Origin: Streptomyces sp. F001 | Lineage (GTDB): Bacteria > Actinomycetota > Actinomycetes > Streptomycetales > Streptomycetaceae | Length of the DNA stretch: 64,000 nt | Assembly (NCBI RefSeq): GCF_004187715.1 | Contig: NZ_QZWF01000003.1 | Location: 496,001 to 560,000, forward strand | Direction of reading: 5' to 3' | In this document: positions 1-9,298 of the stretch, piece after piece | Layout of the letters: the number at the start of each line of letters is the position of its first letter | Numbering within the stretch: the first letter of the stretch is position 1 | Notes under the pieces: generated by a model | Database searches by the model: none | Seen by the model: the letters and a program-made list of their open reading frames with translations, nothing else | What the model was told of the DNA's origin: nothing | Position numbers and translations under genes: made by a program

Positions 1-1995
1 GGCTCGTTCACGCAGGAGTTCGCCAAGCTGACTCCGGGCGTCGGCGAGCGCTTCAGTATCTCCGTACCGGTCGACGACCTGGACCTGGGCGGTAACGGTG
101 TCTACCAGCTCGGCGTCTCGCTGTCCGGCGAGACGGCCGCGCAGCCCTGGGAGCAGGTGCTGGGCATCGAGCGGACGTTCCTGCCGTGGCAGCCCGCCGA
201 AGCGGACACGAGGACGAAGACCACGGTCCTGTGGCCGCTGGTGTCCACCGGGCACATGACGGCGGAGACGGGCTCGAACGAACAGCAGACGCCGGTCTTC
301 CTCAACGACGGCCTCGCCAAGGAGATCGCCCCGGGCGGCCGTCTGGAGCAGCTGGTGTCGCTGGGCAAGGACCTCGACGTCACCTGGGTGATCGACCCGG
401 ACCTCCTGGCCTCCGTCGACGCGATGACGCGCGGCTACCGGGTCCAGGGCGAGGGCGAGACCACGGCGGGCACCCACCAGGCGGTCGCGAAGCAGTGGCT
501 GGCCGACCTGCAGAAGGCGGTGGCGGACAAGGAGGTCGTCGCCCTGCCCTTCGCCGACCCGGACCTCGCCTCCCTCGCCCACAACGGCACGGACGTCACC
601 GGCTCACTGAGCCAGTTCAAGGCGGCCACCGACGTCGCCGCCACCACGGTGAAGACCGTGCTCCACGTGACACCGAGCACCGACTTCGCCTGGCCTGTGG
701 ACGGCGCCGTGGACCCGTCGATCGTCAAGGTCGCCACCTCCGCCGGCGCCGACAAGGTGATCGCCCGCAGCGACAGCCTGGAGGAGACCGGCGGCCTGCC
801 GTACACGCCCTCCGCGGCCCGTCCCATCGGCGGCGGCACCACAGCGGTGGTCGCGGACGCGCGGCTGTCGACGGCTTTCCAGGGCGATCTGACGAGGGCG
901 TCCGCCAACACACTGGCCGTACAGAAGTTCCTCGCCCAGAGCCTCGCCCTCAACCTCCAGACGAACCAGCAGCGCAGCATCGTCATCGCCCCGCAGCGCA
1001 TGCCGACCGCCAGCCAGGCCCGGGCCACGGCCGAAGCGGTCACGGCCCTGCAGGCCGGCACCTGGACGGAGGCCCAGGAGCTCACCTCGGCCGCCAAGGC
1101 CAAACCGGACCCCGGCGCCACCACGAACGTGCCGTCGGCCTCCGACTACCCGTCCTCGCTGCGCAAGCAGGAACTGCCCCGCTCGGCCTTCGAACAGATC
1201 GCGCAGACGCAGGACAAGCTCGACAGCTTCAAGGTGATCCTCACCCAGCAGTCCCGGGTGGTGACCCCCTTCGGGCGGGCCATAAACCGCGAGATGTCCA
1301 CGTCGTGGCGCGGCCTGGCCACCGAGGCCCAGGGTTACCGCGACGGCGTGGAGTCATATCTCGACGACCTGTCCGAAGGGGTCACACTGATCGACAAGTC
1401 GGAGACCAAACTCTCCGGCCGCAGTGCCACGATCCCGGTGACCGTGCAGAACAACCTGGTCCAGGGCGTCGACAACCTGGTCCTGCGGCTGACCTCGACC
1501 AGCCCGACCCGCCTCGAGATCGGCGGCAAGGCCTACGACGAGCAGTCCGTCGCCGTCTCCGGCGGCCACAGCCAGTCCGTGAAGTTCACCACGTCCGCCA
1601 ACGCCAACGGCCGGGTGACCGTCTACGCCCAGCTGTTCACGGAGGACGGCCATCCGTACGGGGCACCCGTCCGCTTCGACGTGAAGGTCACCGAGATCAC
1701 GGCCACGGTGATGCTGGTCATCGGCGGCGGTGTCCTGCTGCTCGTCCTGGCCGGCTTCCGGATGTACACCCAGCGCAAGCGCGCGGCCGCCCGCGAGGCC
1801 GACGGGGACGCCCCCGAGACCGCGGACGAGCCCGGCGACGGTCCGCAGAACCCCGAAAGCCCCGAACACCGTCTCAGGGAGGAGTCGGGCACCCGGCCCG
1901 GGGCAGGCGCCCCGGAGCAGCCGAGTGACCCGACACCGGACACCTCAGCGGAAAGCGCCGACCCGTCCGGGACGGGTGAGAGAGTGGACCGTTGA
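1..1995 (+). CDS. DUF6049-like membrane protein, C-terminal part (5' end outside window)
   Basis: The frame is open from the first base, so the gene starts upstream of the window and at least 664 residues are seen. It is a large extracytoplasmic protein. A long Ala/Thr/Asp-rich ectodomain is followed by a single membrane segment near the C-terminus (VMLVIGGGVLLLVLAG, encoded around 1709-1756). A basic stop-transfer stretch (QRKRAA) and an acidic, Pro-rich cytoplasmic tail of about 70 residues follow. The position immediately upstream of murJ, on the same strand and 43 bp away, matches the conserved DUF6049 protein of streptomycetes. No enzymatic motif is visible. A role in envelope assembly next to the lipid II flippase is inference from context only. 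Confidence 0.75.
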   Translation, partial: GSFTQEFAKLTPGVGERFSISVPVDDLDLGGNGVYQLGVSLSGETAAQPWEQVLGIERTFLPWQPAEADTRTKTTVLWPLVSTGHMTAETGSNEQQTPVFLNDGLAKEIAPGGRLEQLVSLGKDLDVTWVIDPDLLASVDAMTRGYRVQGEGETTAGTHQAVAKQWLADLQKAVADKEVVALPFADPDLASLAHNGTDVTGSLSQFKAATDVAATTVKTVLHVTPSTDFAWPVDGAVDPSIVKVATSAGADKVIARSDSLEETGGLPYTPSAARPIGGGTTAVVADARLSTAFQGDLTRASANTLAVQKFLAQSLALNLQTNQQRSIVIAPQRMPTASQARATAEAVTALQAGTWTEAQELTSAAKAKPDPGATTNVPSASDYPSSLRKQELPRSAFEQIAQTQDKLDSFKVILTQQSRVVTPFGRAINREMSTSWRGLATEAQGYRDGVESYLDDLSEGVTLIDKSETKLSGRSATIPVTVQNNLVQGVDNLVLRLTSTSPTRLEIGGKAYDEQSVAVSGGHSQSVKFTTSANANGRVTVYAQLFTEDGHPYGAPVRFDVKVTEITATVMLVIGGGVLLLVLAGFRMYTQRKRAAAREADGDAPETADEPGDGPQNPESPEHRLREESGTRPGAGAPEQPSDPTPDTSAESADPSGTGERVDR

Positions 1996-2038
1996 CATGT
2001 CGTGGCCGGTGGGCCCGGGACGATGAGGTGGGGTAACC

Positions 2039-4341
2039 ATGAACGCGCCGTACGACGGTGACCGCGGCCAGGCCGCGGGCAGCTCGGGCTACCCCGAGGG
2101 CCCGCCGCCCGAGCACGGCCAGGTGCCGCCGCAGCACCCCGCGGACATGTACCTCCAGGACGCCTACGACCAGGACCCCTACCGGGACCAGGACCTCTCG
2201 GCCCAGGACCCGGTCGTCGAGGCGCTCTACGACCGTGCCGCACACCCCCCGCCGCCCCCGGGCACGTACCAGTCGCCGCAGCAGCTGTACGCCCAGCCGC
2301 CCCAGTCGCCGTACGCCCCCGACCCCGCGTGTGGGCCCAGACCCCGCCGCCCGAGCCGGAGGGCCCCACCCAGTACCTGCCGTACGGCGACGACCCCCGC
2401 ACGACCCAGTACGTCGGCGTCGACGACCTGGTCACCCAGGTCGGCGGCGAGCGCCACGAGCCGGACGCCTTCGCGCACCTCTTCCGGGACCAGCAGCAGG
2501 GCGGTGCCCATCCGTCGATGCAGCACCCCGGTGTGCCGGGTCCGAGCGCCGCACCCGGCACGGGCCAGGGGCCGACGGGACAGTACGGCGGCGTCCAGAC
2601 GTCGCCGGAGCAGCACCAGGCAACTGCCGGGCAGTACCAGGCATCGGTCCAGCAGTACCCGGCGCCGCCGTCCCCGCCCGCCGACGAGACGCCCGCGGCG
2701 GCGAAGAAGGGCGGACGGGCCGGAGGCCTGCTGAAGTCCAGCGCCGTGATGGCGGCGGGCACGATGGTGTCCCGTCTCACGGGGTTCGTACGGTCGGCGA
2801 TGATCGTTTCGGCGCTGGGTGTCGGCCTGCTCGGTGACACCTTCCAGGTCGCGTACCAGCTGCCGACCATGATCTACATCCTGACGGTCGGCGGTGGCCT
2901 CAACTCCGTCTTCGTGCCGCAGCTCGTCCGGGCCATGAAGGACGACGAGGACGGCGGCGAGGCCTATGCGAACAGGCTTCTGACGCTGGTCATGGTGACG
3001 CTCGGCGCGCTCACTGTGCTCTCCGTCTTCGCTGCGCCACTTCTCATCCGCCTGCTGTCCGACGCGGTCGCCAGTGACCCCGCCGCCAACGAGGTCGGCG
3101 TCACGTTCGTTCGCTACTTCATGCCCTCGATCTTCTTCATGGGCATCCATGTGGTGATGGGTCAGATCCTCAACGCCCGTGGCCGTTTCGGCGCGATGAT
3201 GTGGACTCCGGTCCTGAACAACATCGTCATCATCGTGACGCTCGGCATGTTCCTCTGGGTGTACGGAACTGCCGAGCACTCGGGCATGACGGTCACGAAC
3301 ATTCCACCGGAGGGCCAACGGCTCCTCGGTATCGGCGTGCTGCTCGGCCTCGTCGTGCAGGCGCTGGCGATGATCCCGTACCTGCGGGAGACCGGATTCC
3401 GGCCTCGGCTGCGCTTCGACTGGAAGGGACATGGCCTCGGCAAGGCCGTGACGCTCGCGAAGTGGACCGTCCTGTTCGTCCTCGCCAACCAGGCCGGCGC
3501 GCTCGTCGTCACCCAACTGTCCACGGCGGCGGGCAAGGACTCGCCTGTCGACGGCACCGGCTTCGCCGCCTACGCCAACGCCCAGCTCATCTGGGGCCTG
3601 CCCCAGGCGATCATCACCGTCTCCCTGATGGCCGCCCTGTTGCCCCGCCTCGCGCGCTCCGCAGCTGAGGACGACGGCGGCGCCGTCCGCGACGACATCT
3701 CGCAGGGACTGAGGACGACGGCAGTCGCGATCGTGCCCCTCTCCTTCGGCTTCGTGGCACTCGGCATCCCCATGTGCACGCTGATGTTCGGTTCGTCGGG
3801 CACCAGCGAGGCCACCAACATGGGCTACATGCTGATGGCCTTCGGCCTCGGCCTGATCCCGTACTCCGTGCAGTACGTCGTCCTGCGCGCGTTCTACGCG
3901 TACGAAGACACCCGCACACCCTTCTACAACACAGTGATCGTGGCCGCCGTCAACGCCGGCGCCTCGGCCCTGTGCTTCTTCCTGATCCCGTCCCGCTGGG
4001 CCGTCGTAGGCATGGCCGCCTCCTACGGTCTCGCCTACGCCATCGGCGTCGGAGTCGCCTGGCACCGACTGCGCAAGCGCCTGGGCGGTGACCTCGACGG
4101 CACCCGTGTGCTGCGCACGTACGCGCGGCTGAGCATCGCCTCGGTTCCGGCGGCGCTGCTGAGCGGCGCGGCCTGCTACGGCATCACCCAGGCCCTCGGC
4201 CAGGGCGTCGCCGGTTCCTTCGCCGCGCTGCTGGCCGGCGGTGCCGTCCTGCTGGGCATCTTCTACGTCGCCGCCCGCCGCATGCGGATCGCGGAGCTGA
4301 ACTCGCTCGTCGGCATGGTCCGCGGGCGTCTGGGTCGCTGA
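2039..4341 (+). CDS. murJ: MurJ-type lipid II flippase (one frameshift in this sequence)
   Basis: Integral membrane protein of the MviN/MurJ family, which moves lipid II across the membrane for peptidoglycan synthesis. The protein begins at ATG 2039 with a hydrophilic Pro/Gln/Tyr-rich tail of about 230 residues. The membrane core starts near 2730 (KSSAVMAAGTMVSRLTGFVR) and has about 14 hydrophobic segments ending at 4341. The N-terminal part (to about 2325) and the rest lie in different frames. One base seems to be missing in the C-rich run at 2321-2330, where a restored codon would give a smooth PDPRVWAQTPPPEPEG. With that base the protein is about 767 aa. The alternative is a shorter protein starting at GTG 2329, but no ribosome site is obvious there. 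It sits between the DUF6049 gene and a membrane pseudokinase, which in mycobacterial MviN (Rv3910) is fused to the flippase. Confidence 0.9.
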
Positions 4342-4460
4342 ATCGGGGGGTACGCGCACAACCATCGTCCGCCACCGTGTGTCGTGCATAGCGGCGGACT
4401 GTGGGCACAATTGGTTTCGGCGTCGGACGGCGCGCAACGAATGGGGAGGCAGGAACGACG

Positions 4461-6164
4461 GTGGCGGAACGGAGCACGGCTGCCGTCGACGTGGCAGACA
4501 ACAGCGGCGATGAGCCGCTGACCGCCAAGGCGGACCAGTCCACGGCCGACGGGGTGGCCAACAACCGGGAGCGGGACACGGAGCGCGACGAAGCACAGGG
4601 GAGTGGCGGGGCGGAGGATCCCGGAACGAAAGCCTCGCCGCCCGAGCTGCACAGCGGCCACAAGCTCGCCAGACGCTACCGCCTCGAGGACTGCATCACC
4701 CGTCTGGACGGTTTCAGCAGTTGGCGTGCCGTCGACGAGAAACTTCGCCGCGCCGTCGGCGTGCACGTGCTGCCCGCGGACCACTCCCGGGCCCGCTCCG
4801 TCCTGGCCGCAGCCCGTTCCTCCGCGCTGCTCGGCGACCCCCGCTTCGTGCAGGTCCTCGACGCCGTCGAGGAGAACGATCTCGTGTACGTCGTGCACGA
4901 ATGGCTGCCGGACGCCACGGAGCTCACCACGCTCCTCTCCTCCGGCCCCCTGGAGCCGCACGACGCCTACCAGATGGTCAGCCAGGTCTCCGCCGCCATG
5001 GCCGCCGCCCACCGTGAGGGTCTGGCCCACCTACGGCTGAACCCCAACGCCGTGCTGCGCACCTCCTCCGGACAGTGGCGCATCCGCGGTCTCGCCGTGA
5101 ACGCCGCGCTGCGCGGCATCAGTTCCGACACCCCGCAGCGCACCGACACGGAAGCCATCGGCGCCCTGCTGTACACGTCGCTCACCCAGCGCTGGCCGTA
5201 CGAGGACGACGCCTACGGACTGGCCGGGCTGCCCAAGGACGTCGGTCTCATCGCCCCCGACCAGGTGCGCGCCGGCGTCCACCGTGGCCTGTCGGAGCTC
5301 GCCATGCGCGCGCTCGCCAACGACGGCGCGACCGCCTCCCGGCACGAGTCCCCCTGCACGACGCCGGAGGAGCTGGTGAAGGCGATCGGCGAGATGCCCC
5401 GCATCCGCCCGCCGGAGCCCGCGTTCACCGCACCGCCGGAGTATCAGCGCACGACGTACCAGCAGGGCACGTACGGCCGTCAGGCCCCGCGTCCCGGCAC
5501 CACCCAGCCGGTACCGGCTCCGCCGCCTCCGCTGCAGAGCCGCACGGGAAGGGCCTTGAAGTGGGCCGTCTCGGCACTCCTCATCGCCGCTCTGGGCCTG
5601 GGCAGCTGGCAGCTCGCGGACGCGCTCATGGACCAGGGCAACCAGTCCGACGACACGAACCAGACGCAGACGACGGACGGGAACGACAAGAGCCCGAAGA
5701 AGCCGGCCAGCGGCAAGCCGATCGCCGTCCAGGGCGCCCGTGACTTCGACCCGCTCGGCAACGACGGCGAGGAGTACCCGGACGACGTGGACAAGGTCTA
5801 CGACACCACTCCGGGTACGTACTGGCAGACCAGCTACTACGAGGGCGCCAACTTCGGGAACCTGAAGTCGGGCGTCGGAGTCATCCTCGACCTCGGCAAG
5901 GCCCAGCAGGTCGGAAAGGTGACCGTCTCCTTCAAGGGGAGTACGTCGGTCGAGCTCCGCGCCGCTTCCGGCGACACCGGCGCAATGCCGACGTCCCTCG
6001 ACAGCTACACCAAGGTCGCCGAGGGTTCGGGCGCGACGGTGACGCTCGAGCCGGACAAGACCCTCGCCTCCCGGTACCTGCTGGTGTGGCTCACCGAGCT
6101 GCCGATACAGGCGGACGACGGCAAGTGGCGCGGCAGGGTGATCGACGTCAAGGTGACCAGCTGA
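4461..6164 (+). CDS. Membrane-anchored pseudokinase with extracytoplasmic domain (MurJ partner)
   Basis: Protein of about 567 aa. An acidic N-terminal stretch is followed by a protein-kinase fold at about residues 68-312, a Pro-rich linker, one membrane helix at about 366-385 (WAVSALLIAALGLGSWQLA) and an exported beta-rich domain. The kinase signatures are degenerate. The catalytic-loop HRD is HLRLNPN with no Asp, and the DFG site reads IRGLAV, so catalysis is unlikely. The same kinase-like plus TM plus exported-domain order is the C-terminal half of mycobacterial MviN/Rv3910, where a phosphorylated pseudokinase recruits the FHA protein FhaA. By analogy this gene would recruit FhaA (fhaA is at 55.3-56.1 kb). 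GTG 4461 is preferred because GGGGAGG lies 11 bases upstream; an earlier in-frame GTG at 4401 is possible. Confidence 0.85.
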   Translation: MAERSTAAVDVADNSGDEPLTAKADQSTADGVANNRERDTERDEAQGSGGAEDPGTKASPPELHSGHKLARRYRLEDCITRLDGFSSWRAVDEKLRRAVGVHVLPADHSRARSVLAAARSSALLGDPRFVQVLDAVEENDLVYVVHEWLPDATELTTLLSSGPLEPHDAYQMVSQVSAAMAAAHREGLAHLRLNPNAVLRTSSGQWRIRGLAVNAALRGISSDTPQRTDTEAIGALLYTSLTQRWPYEDDAYGLAGLPKDVGLIAPDQVRAGVHRGLSELAMRALANDGATASRHESPCTTPEELVKAIGEMPRIRPPEPAFTAPPEYQRTTYQQGTYGRQAPRPGTTQPVPAPPPPLQSRTGRALKWAVSALLIAALGLGSWQLADALMDQGNQSDDTNQTQTTDGNDKSPKKPASGKPIAVQGARDFDPLGNDGEEYPDDVDKVYDTTPGTYWQTSYYEGANFGNLKSGVGVILDLGKAQQVGKVTVSFKGSTSVELRAASGDTGAMPTSLDSYTKVAEGSGATVTLEPDKTLASRYLLVWLTELPIQADDGKWRGRVIDVKVTS

Positions 6165-6182
6165 AGCTCCGTACGACGAGGT

Positions 6183-6212
6183 CGGCCCGCAGCCGTTCAA
6201 GGCCGCGGGCCG
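6183..6212. terminator. Inverted repeat between convergent genes
   Basis: An 8-bp perfect stem (CGGCCCGC / GCGGGCCG) has further GCC/GGC pairing inside the loop. It lies between the stop of the pseudokinase gene (6164) and the stop of the opposing lipoprotein gene (6219), so it can terminate both. There is no clear U-run, as is usual in Streptomyces. Confidence 0.55.
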
Positions 6213-6218
6213 CTCGCT

Positions 6219-6958
6219 TCAGTCATCCGTGCCGAGCAGCTTCCGAGCGGCAGCCGCTTTGGCTGTCTGCCGATCCAGGAACCGGTCGAGAATCACCTGG
6301 TTCTTCTTGATCAGGCTCCTCCGTATCGCGGACTCGGCCTTGTTCCAGCGACCGATGAGGTCCACCTTCTTCTTGCACTCCACGTCGTGCTGAGCCAGGG
6401 CACACTCATGGTCGGAGATGGGTCCTTTGGAGAACTCGGCGCTCCCCATGGCCGCCAGCAAGGTGGGATACGAGTACCCCTTGGCCTTCATGCAGGACGA
6501 CCACTCGGAGAAGGCCTTCTCCACTTCCGGATCAGTCAGTGACCTCTCGAACCCGTCGAAGTCGACGGTCCGAGCCGCCGCCACGCCCTTGGCGCAGTCG
6601 TAGGGAAGCCGGACGGTCCGATCCGCCTCACCGCTGCACCCGCCGCTGGGGGTGGGTTCACCGTTGGACGCCTTGGTTCCCTGGGCCAGAGCCTGTCCCT
6701 GCCGGACATGCAGGTCCTGGTGGCCTCGGCCACGGCAGCCTCGACGGATTTCAGGTCGCTCCCCTGTAGCCGGTACCGGTCCATCGGGAGCTCGATCGCG
6801 ACACCCGCGGGGCTGGGAACGGCCTGTGGAGCACGGGTACTCGTACCGCCGCCTTCCGTGCTCTCCTCCGAGACGGTCGAGCATGCGGCAGTGAGGAGGC
6901 TCAGGCCGGCCAGCGCGACGCTCGCGGGAGCCCAGGTCCAAAGTGTTCTGCGTGCCAC
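6219..6958 (-). CDS. Putative lipoprotein, unknown function (frameshifted in this sequence)
   Basis: The start is GTG 6958, with AAGGA eight bases upstream. The product opens with a signal peptide and lipobox (VARRTLWTWAP..., then LLTAAC-S), predicting an acylated, membrane-tethered lipoprotein. The N-terminal frame continues to about residue 82 (ATRTCM). The sequence then makes sense only in the next frame (VRQGQALAQGTKASNGEP..., ending ARKLLGTDD). One base is therefore missing near 6700-6715, and the restored product is about 246 aa. The C-terminal part has several Cys residues (PYDCAKG, WSSCMKAKGY, ECALAQHDVECKKK) and a helical tail. No family is recognised. It sits in a segment that usually is not present between the pseudokinase and sigM genes, so it is probably accessory. 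Confidence is high that it is a gene, low on function. Confidence 0.65.
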
Positions 6959-7036
6959 CTTCTGATTCCTTGATCCCTGCCTACAACGGAACGGCGGGTG
7001 AGGAACGAACCTCACCCGCCGAAGGACCTGCCGACG

Positions 7037-7227
7037 TCAGCGCCAGACCGCGCAGTTCGTCGTGGGGCCGCTGCCCGTGAAGTAGAACGAGGCGTTCTCG
7101 TTGTACGTCGGGCCAACTGCTTCACGCTCGGGCAGTTGGTGTACGTGGCTGCCGACGCGTTCGTCGGCTACAGCGCCAGGAACGCCACGGAAGCCGAGAG
7201 CACCGCCGCCGTGACGCGACGCTTCAC
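7037..7227 (-). pseudogene. Small secreted protein, broken
   Basis: GTG 7227 has GGGGAGGGA just upstream and begins a typical signal peptide (VKRRVTAAVLSASVAFLAL), which runs straight into TAG. The same frame then continues with plausible secreted-protein sequence (PTNASAATYTNCPSVKQL). A shift of one base gives the C-terminal end GPTYNENASFYFTGSGPT, finishing NCAVWR and a stop at 7037. Either one base is missing after the signal peptide, or there is a point stop plus a deletion near 7125. Given the many single-base deletions elsewhere, sequence error is as likely as true decay. The intact product would be about 63 aa, exported, with two or three Cys. No family is recognised. Confidence 0.4.
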
Positions 7228-7468
7228 TTGTCCCTCCCCTTGGTACCTCGCGGGTACGGCGCAGCGCCGTCCTGCGAAGAAGATGATCAACGCGGGGAGG
7301 CCACTCACATCGAGCGCGCAGTTGATCTTCTTTGACGGAACAGCCTGACTCTGTTTCAAGGCACAGTCTGACCATCGGCCGGCCCGCTGTGTGGCATTCT
7401 GTCGCTCAGGCTTACGAGTCGGATTGACAGCAGCAGGGTTGCCTCCCCTAGGGAGTCGGGGGATATGT

Positions 7469-8194
7469 GTGGATAGCGGATCGAGCCGGGCCGATCTGTC
7501 GGACGCCGACCTCCTTGCGCGCCATGTCGCGGGAGACAAGGACGCCTTTGGTGAGCTCGTACGCCGCCATCGCGACCGCCTCTGGGCCGTGGCCCTCCGC
7601 ACCCTGGGCGACCGCGAGGAGGCCGCTGACGCGGTCCAGGACGCCCTTGTCTCCGCCTACCGGGCCGCCCACACCTTCCGCGGCCAGTCGGCCGTCACAA
7701 CCTGGCTGCACCGGATCACGGTGAACGCCTGCCTCGACCGCGCCCGCAAGGCGGCCTCACGAAAGACCTCGCCGGTCGACGACACCGAGCGGCTGGAGCA
7801 GTTGCTCGAGCCGCACGAGTCGGCATCCGCCCCCGCCGAGCGAAACGACCTGCATCGACAGCTCCTCGAAGCGCTCGGCACACTCCCGCCCGACCAGCGC
7901 GCCGCCCTCGTCCTCGTGGACATGCAGGGCTACCCGGTCGCCGAGGCCGCCCGCATGCTCGACGTCCCTACCGGGACGGTGAAGAGCCGCTGCGCACGCG
8001 GCAGAGCCAGACTCCTCCCGCTGCTCACCCACCTGCGTCCGGAAAACACCGGTCACGGCGAAGAGCAGGCCGCGGGACGGAACCGGGCCCAGGGGACATC
8101 CGTCCCACCGGCAGCGGGACCGCACGGTGTGGGACCACGGGGTGCAGGGCCAAGCGATTCAGCTGCTGTGAAGGGCGGAGGTGGGCGAGCGTGA
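7469..8194 (+). CDS. sigM: ECF-type RNA polymerase sigma factor SigM
   Basis: Extracytoplasmic-function sigma factor of about 241 aa. Region 2 lies around residues 24-90 (DAFGELVRRHRDRLWAVALR, then AADAVQDALVSAYR and TTWLHRITVNACLDRARK). Region 4 follows with LPPDQRAALVLVDMQGYPVA and the TGTVKSRCARGRARL helix. The chosen start is GTG 7469, which follows a G-rich ribosome site (GGGAGTCGGGGG); an upstream in-frame start at 7391 lacks one. The stop overlaps the GTG of the next gene by four bases (GTGA). This indicates translational coupling with its cognate anti-sigma factor, the usual control of this sigma class. The C-terminal 50 residues are Gly/Pro-rich and variable. The position upstream of trxBA and close to parAB is conserved in Streptomyces. 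Confidence 0.9.
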   Translation: MDSGSSRADLSDADLLARHVAGDKDAFGELVRRHRDRLWAVALRTLGDREEAADAVQDALVSAYRAAHTFRGQSAVTTWLHRITVNACLDRARKAASRKTSPVDDTERLEQLLEPHESASAPAERNDLHRQLLEALGTLPPDQRAALVLVDMQGYPVAEAARMLDVPTGTVKSRCARGRARLLPLLTHLRPENTGHGEEQAAGRNRAQGTSVPPAAGPHGVGPRGAGPSDSAAVKGGGGRA

Positions 8195-9120
8195 CATCCA
8201 CGACGGATACGGCCGGGCACCCGGACGTCACGGAGATCTCCGACCTCGCCGAAGGCCTGCTTCCCCCGAACCGGACCGCAGATGTACGACGGCATCTGGA
8301 CGAGTGCGAACTCTGCGCTGATGTCTTCGCGTCGCTGGAAGAGATCCGAGGGCTGCTCGGCACACTGCCGGCTCCGGCGCGTATGCCCGCCGATGTTGCC
8401 GAACGGATCGATGCCGCTCTCGCTGCGGGGGCTCTCCTCCATGCCACTGCACCCGATACGCCGAGCGCCACGGCACCCGCCGACGGGGCCCACACGATCT
8501 CCGACGCGGACGACGGCACGCATGTTTCACGTGAAACATCGGCAGCCACGGCTCGTCCCTCTGGCCACGCAGGCACCTCCACCACCGGTCCCGGGCGTAA
8601 GAACCGCAGGCGGGGCGGGCGCCGCAGGGTGGCTGTCCTGGGTGCGGTCTTCTCTGCCGCCGCTCTGGGGCTCGGTTCCGTCCTCGTGTCCTCGCTGACC
8701 GGTTCAGAGCCGGGCACCACGGCCCACGAGCAGCAGTCCGCCTCCGCGGACACCTTCTCCGAGGGGAAGCTGGAGCAGCAGGTCGTGGATCTCCTCGCCA
8801 AGGGCCAGAGCTCCGGTAACGGCTCCCGCACTCCCGACGACTTCGGTGTGGAGTCCACACCCGGCACCGACAGGAATCGCATCCTTCAGCAGCCCACGGT
8901 CCGGGTCCCCGAGTGCGTCCAGCAGGGCATCGGTCGCAACGACGCCGCCCTTGCGACCAAGTCCGGCACATATCAGGGAACGAGCGCCCTCCTCGTCGTC
9001 CTGCCCGACACCTCGAACCCGACACGGGTCACGGCCTATGTCGTCGACGCGAACTGTGTGGATCAGTCGTCGTCCGCCAGGGCCACGGTTCTGCTGGAGC
9101 AGTCCTACACGCGCCAGTGA
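8191..9120 (+). CDS. Membrane-bound zinc-finger anti-sigma factor
   Basis: Protein of 309 aa. An N-terminal ZAS-type motif H35-x3-C39-x2-C42 (RRHLDECELC) is followed by a linker, one transmembrane helix at about 147-168 (VAVLGAVFSAAALGLGSVLV) and an extracytoplasmic C-terminal domain of about 140 residues. Proteins of this type bind and sequester the ECF sigma factor encoded just upstream and release it on envelope signals. The four-base overlap with sigM supports the pairing. An exact parS site lies inside the gene (8524-8537) and is read as HVSRET at residues 111-116. The protein therefore carries a ParB-site-encoded peptide in its linker, where sequence is probably unconstrained. Confidence 0.85.
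   Translation: MTSTTDTAGHPDVTEISDLAEGLLPPNRTADVRRHLDECELCADVFASLEEIRGLLGTLPAPARMPADVAERIDAALAAGALLHATAPDTPSATAPADGAHTISDADDGTHVSRETSAATARPSGHAGTSTTGPGRKNRRRGGRRRVAVLGAVFSAAALGLGSVLVSSLTGSEPGTTAHEQQSASADTFSEGKLEQQVVDLLAKGQSSGNGSRTPDDFGVESTPGTDRNRILQQPTVRVPECVQQGIGRNDAALATKSGTYQGTSALLVVLPDTSNPTRVTAYVVDANCVDQSSSARATVLLEQSYTRQ
8524..8537. other. parS centromere site 1
   Basis: Exact 14-bp palindrome GTTTCACGTGAAAC, the Streptomyces ParB-binding site. It is inside the anti-sigma factor gene, about 12 kb from oriC, on the parAB side. Confidence 0.95.
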
Positions 9121-9201
9121 GGAGCAGGCCTCATCCTGTCGCCTCGTTTGTGCTCCCGTGGGTATCTCCTCCAGGGAGCTCTCCGTGTGCCCGGGCACAG
9201 C

Positions 9202-9229
9202 GGGAATGCGCGCCCCTTAGGATCCGTTG
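9202..9229 (+). promoter_or_regulatory. SigR-type (thiol-stress) promoter for trxBA
   Basis: GGGAAT at 9202-9207, an 18-base spacer and GTTG at 9226-9229 match the SigR consensus GGAAT-N18-GTT. The -10 element lies about 70 bases before the trxB start. trxBA is a classic SigR regulon member in S. coelicolor, so disulfide stress probably induces these genes. The match is read from the sequence; the induction is inferred from that knowledge. Confidence 0.75.
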
Positions 9230-9298
9230 GGTGGGGTGAGAGTCCTGAAAGGGGCTCCCCCGGTCGAACGACGCAGTCCAGAGACGAGGAATCAAGCC

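Noticed and set aside
2039..4341. murJ as a true pseudogene
   Set aside because: Rejected in favour of sequence error, because the break is one base in a C-run and similar breaks hit dnaA and fhaA.
2227..4596. Long open frame antisense to murJ
   Set aside because: Shadow of GC-rich codons; it overlaps two real genes and lacks any family signature.
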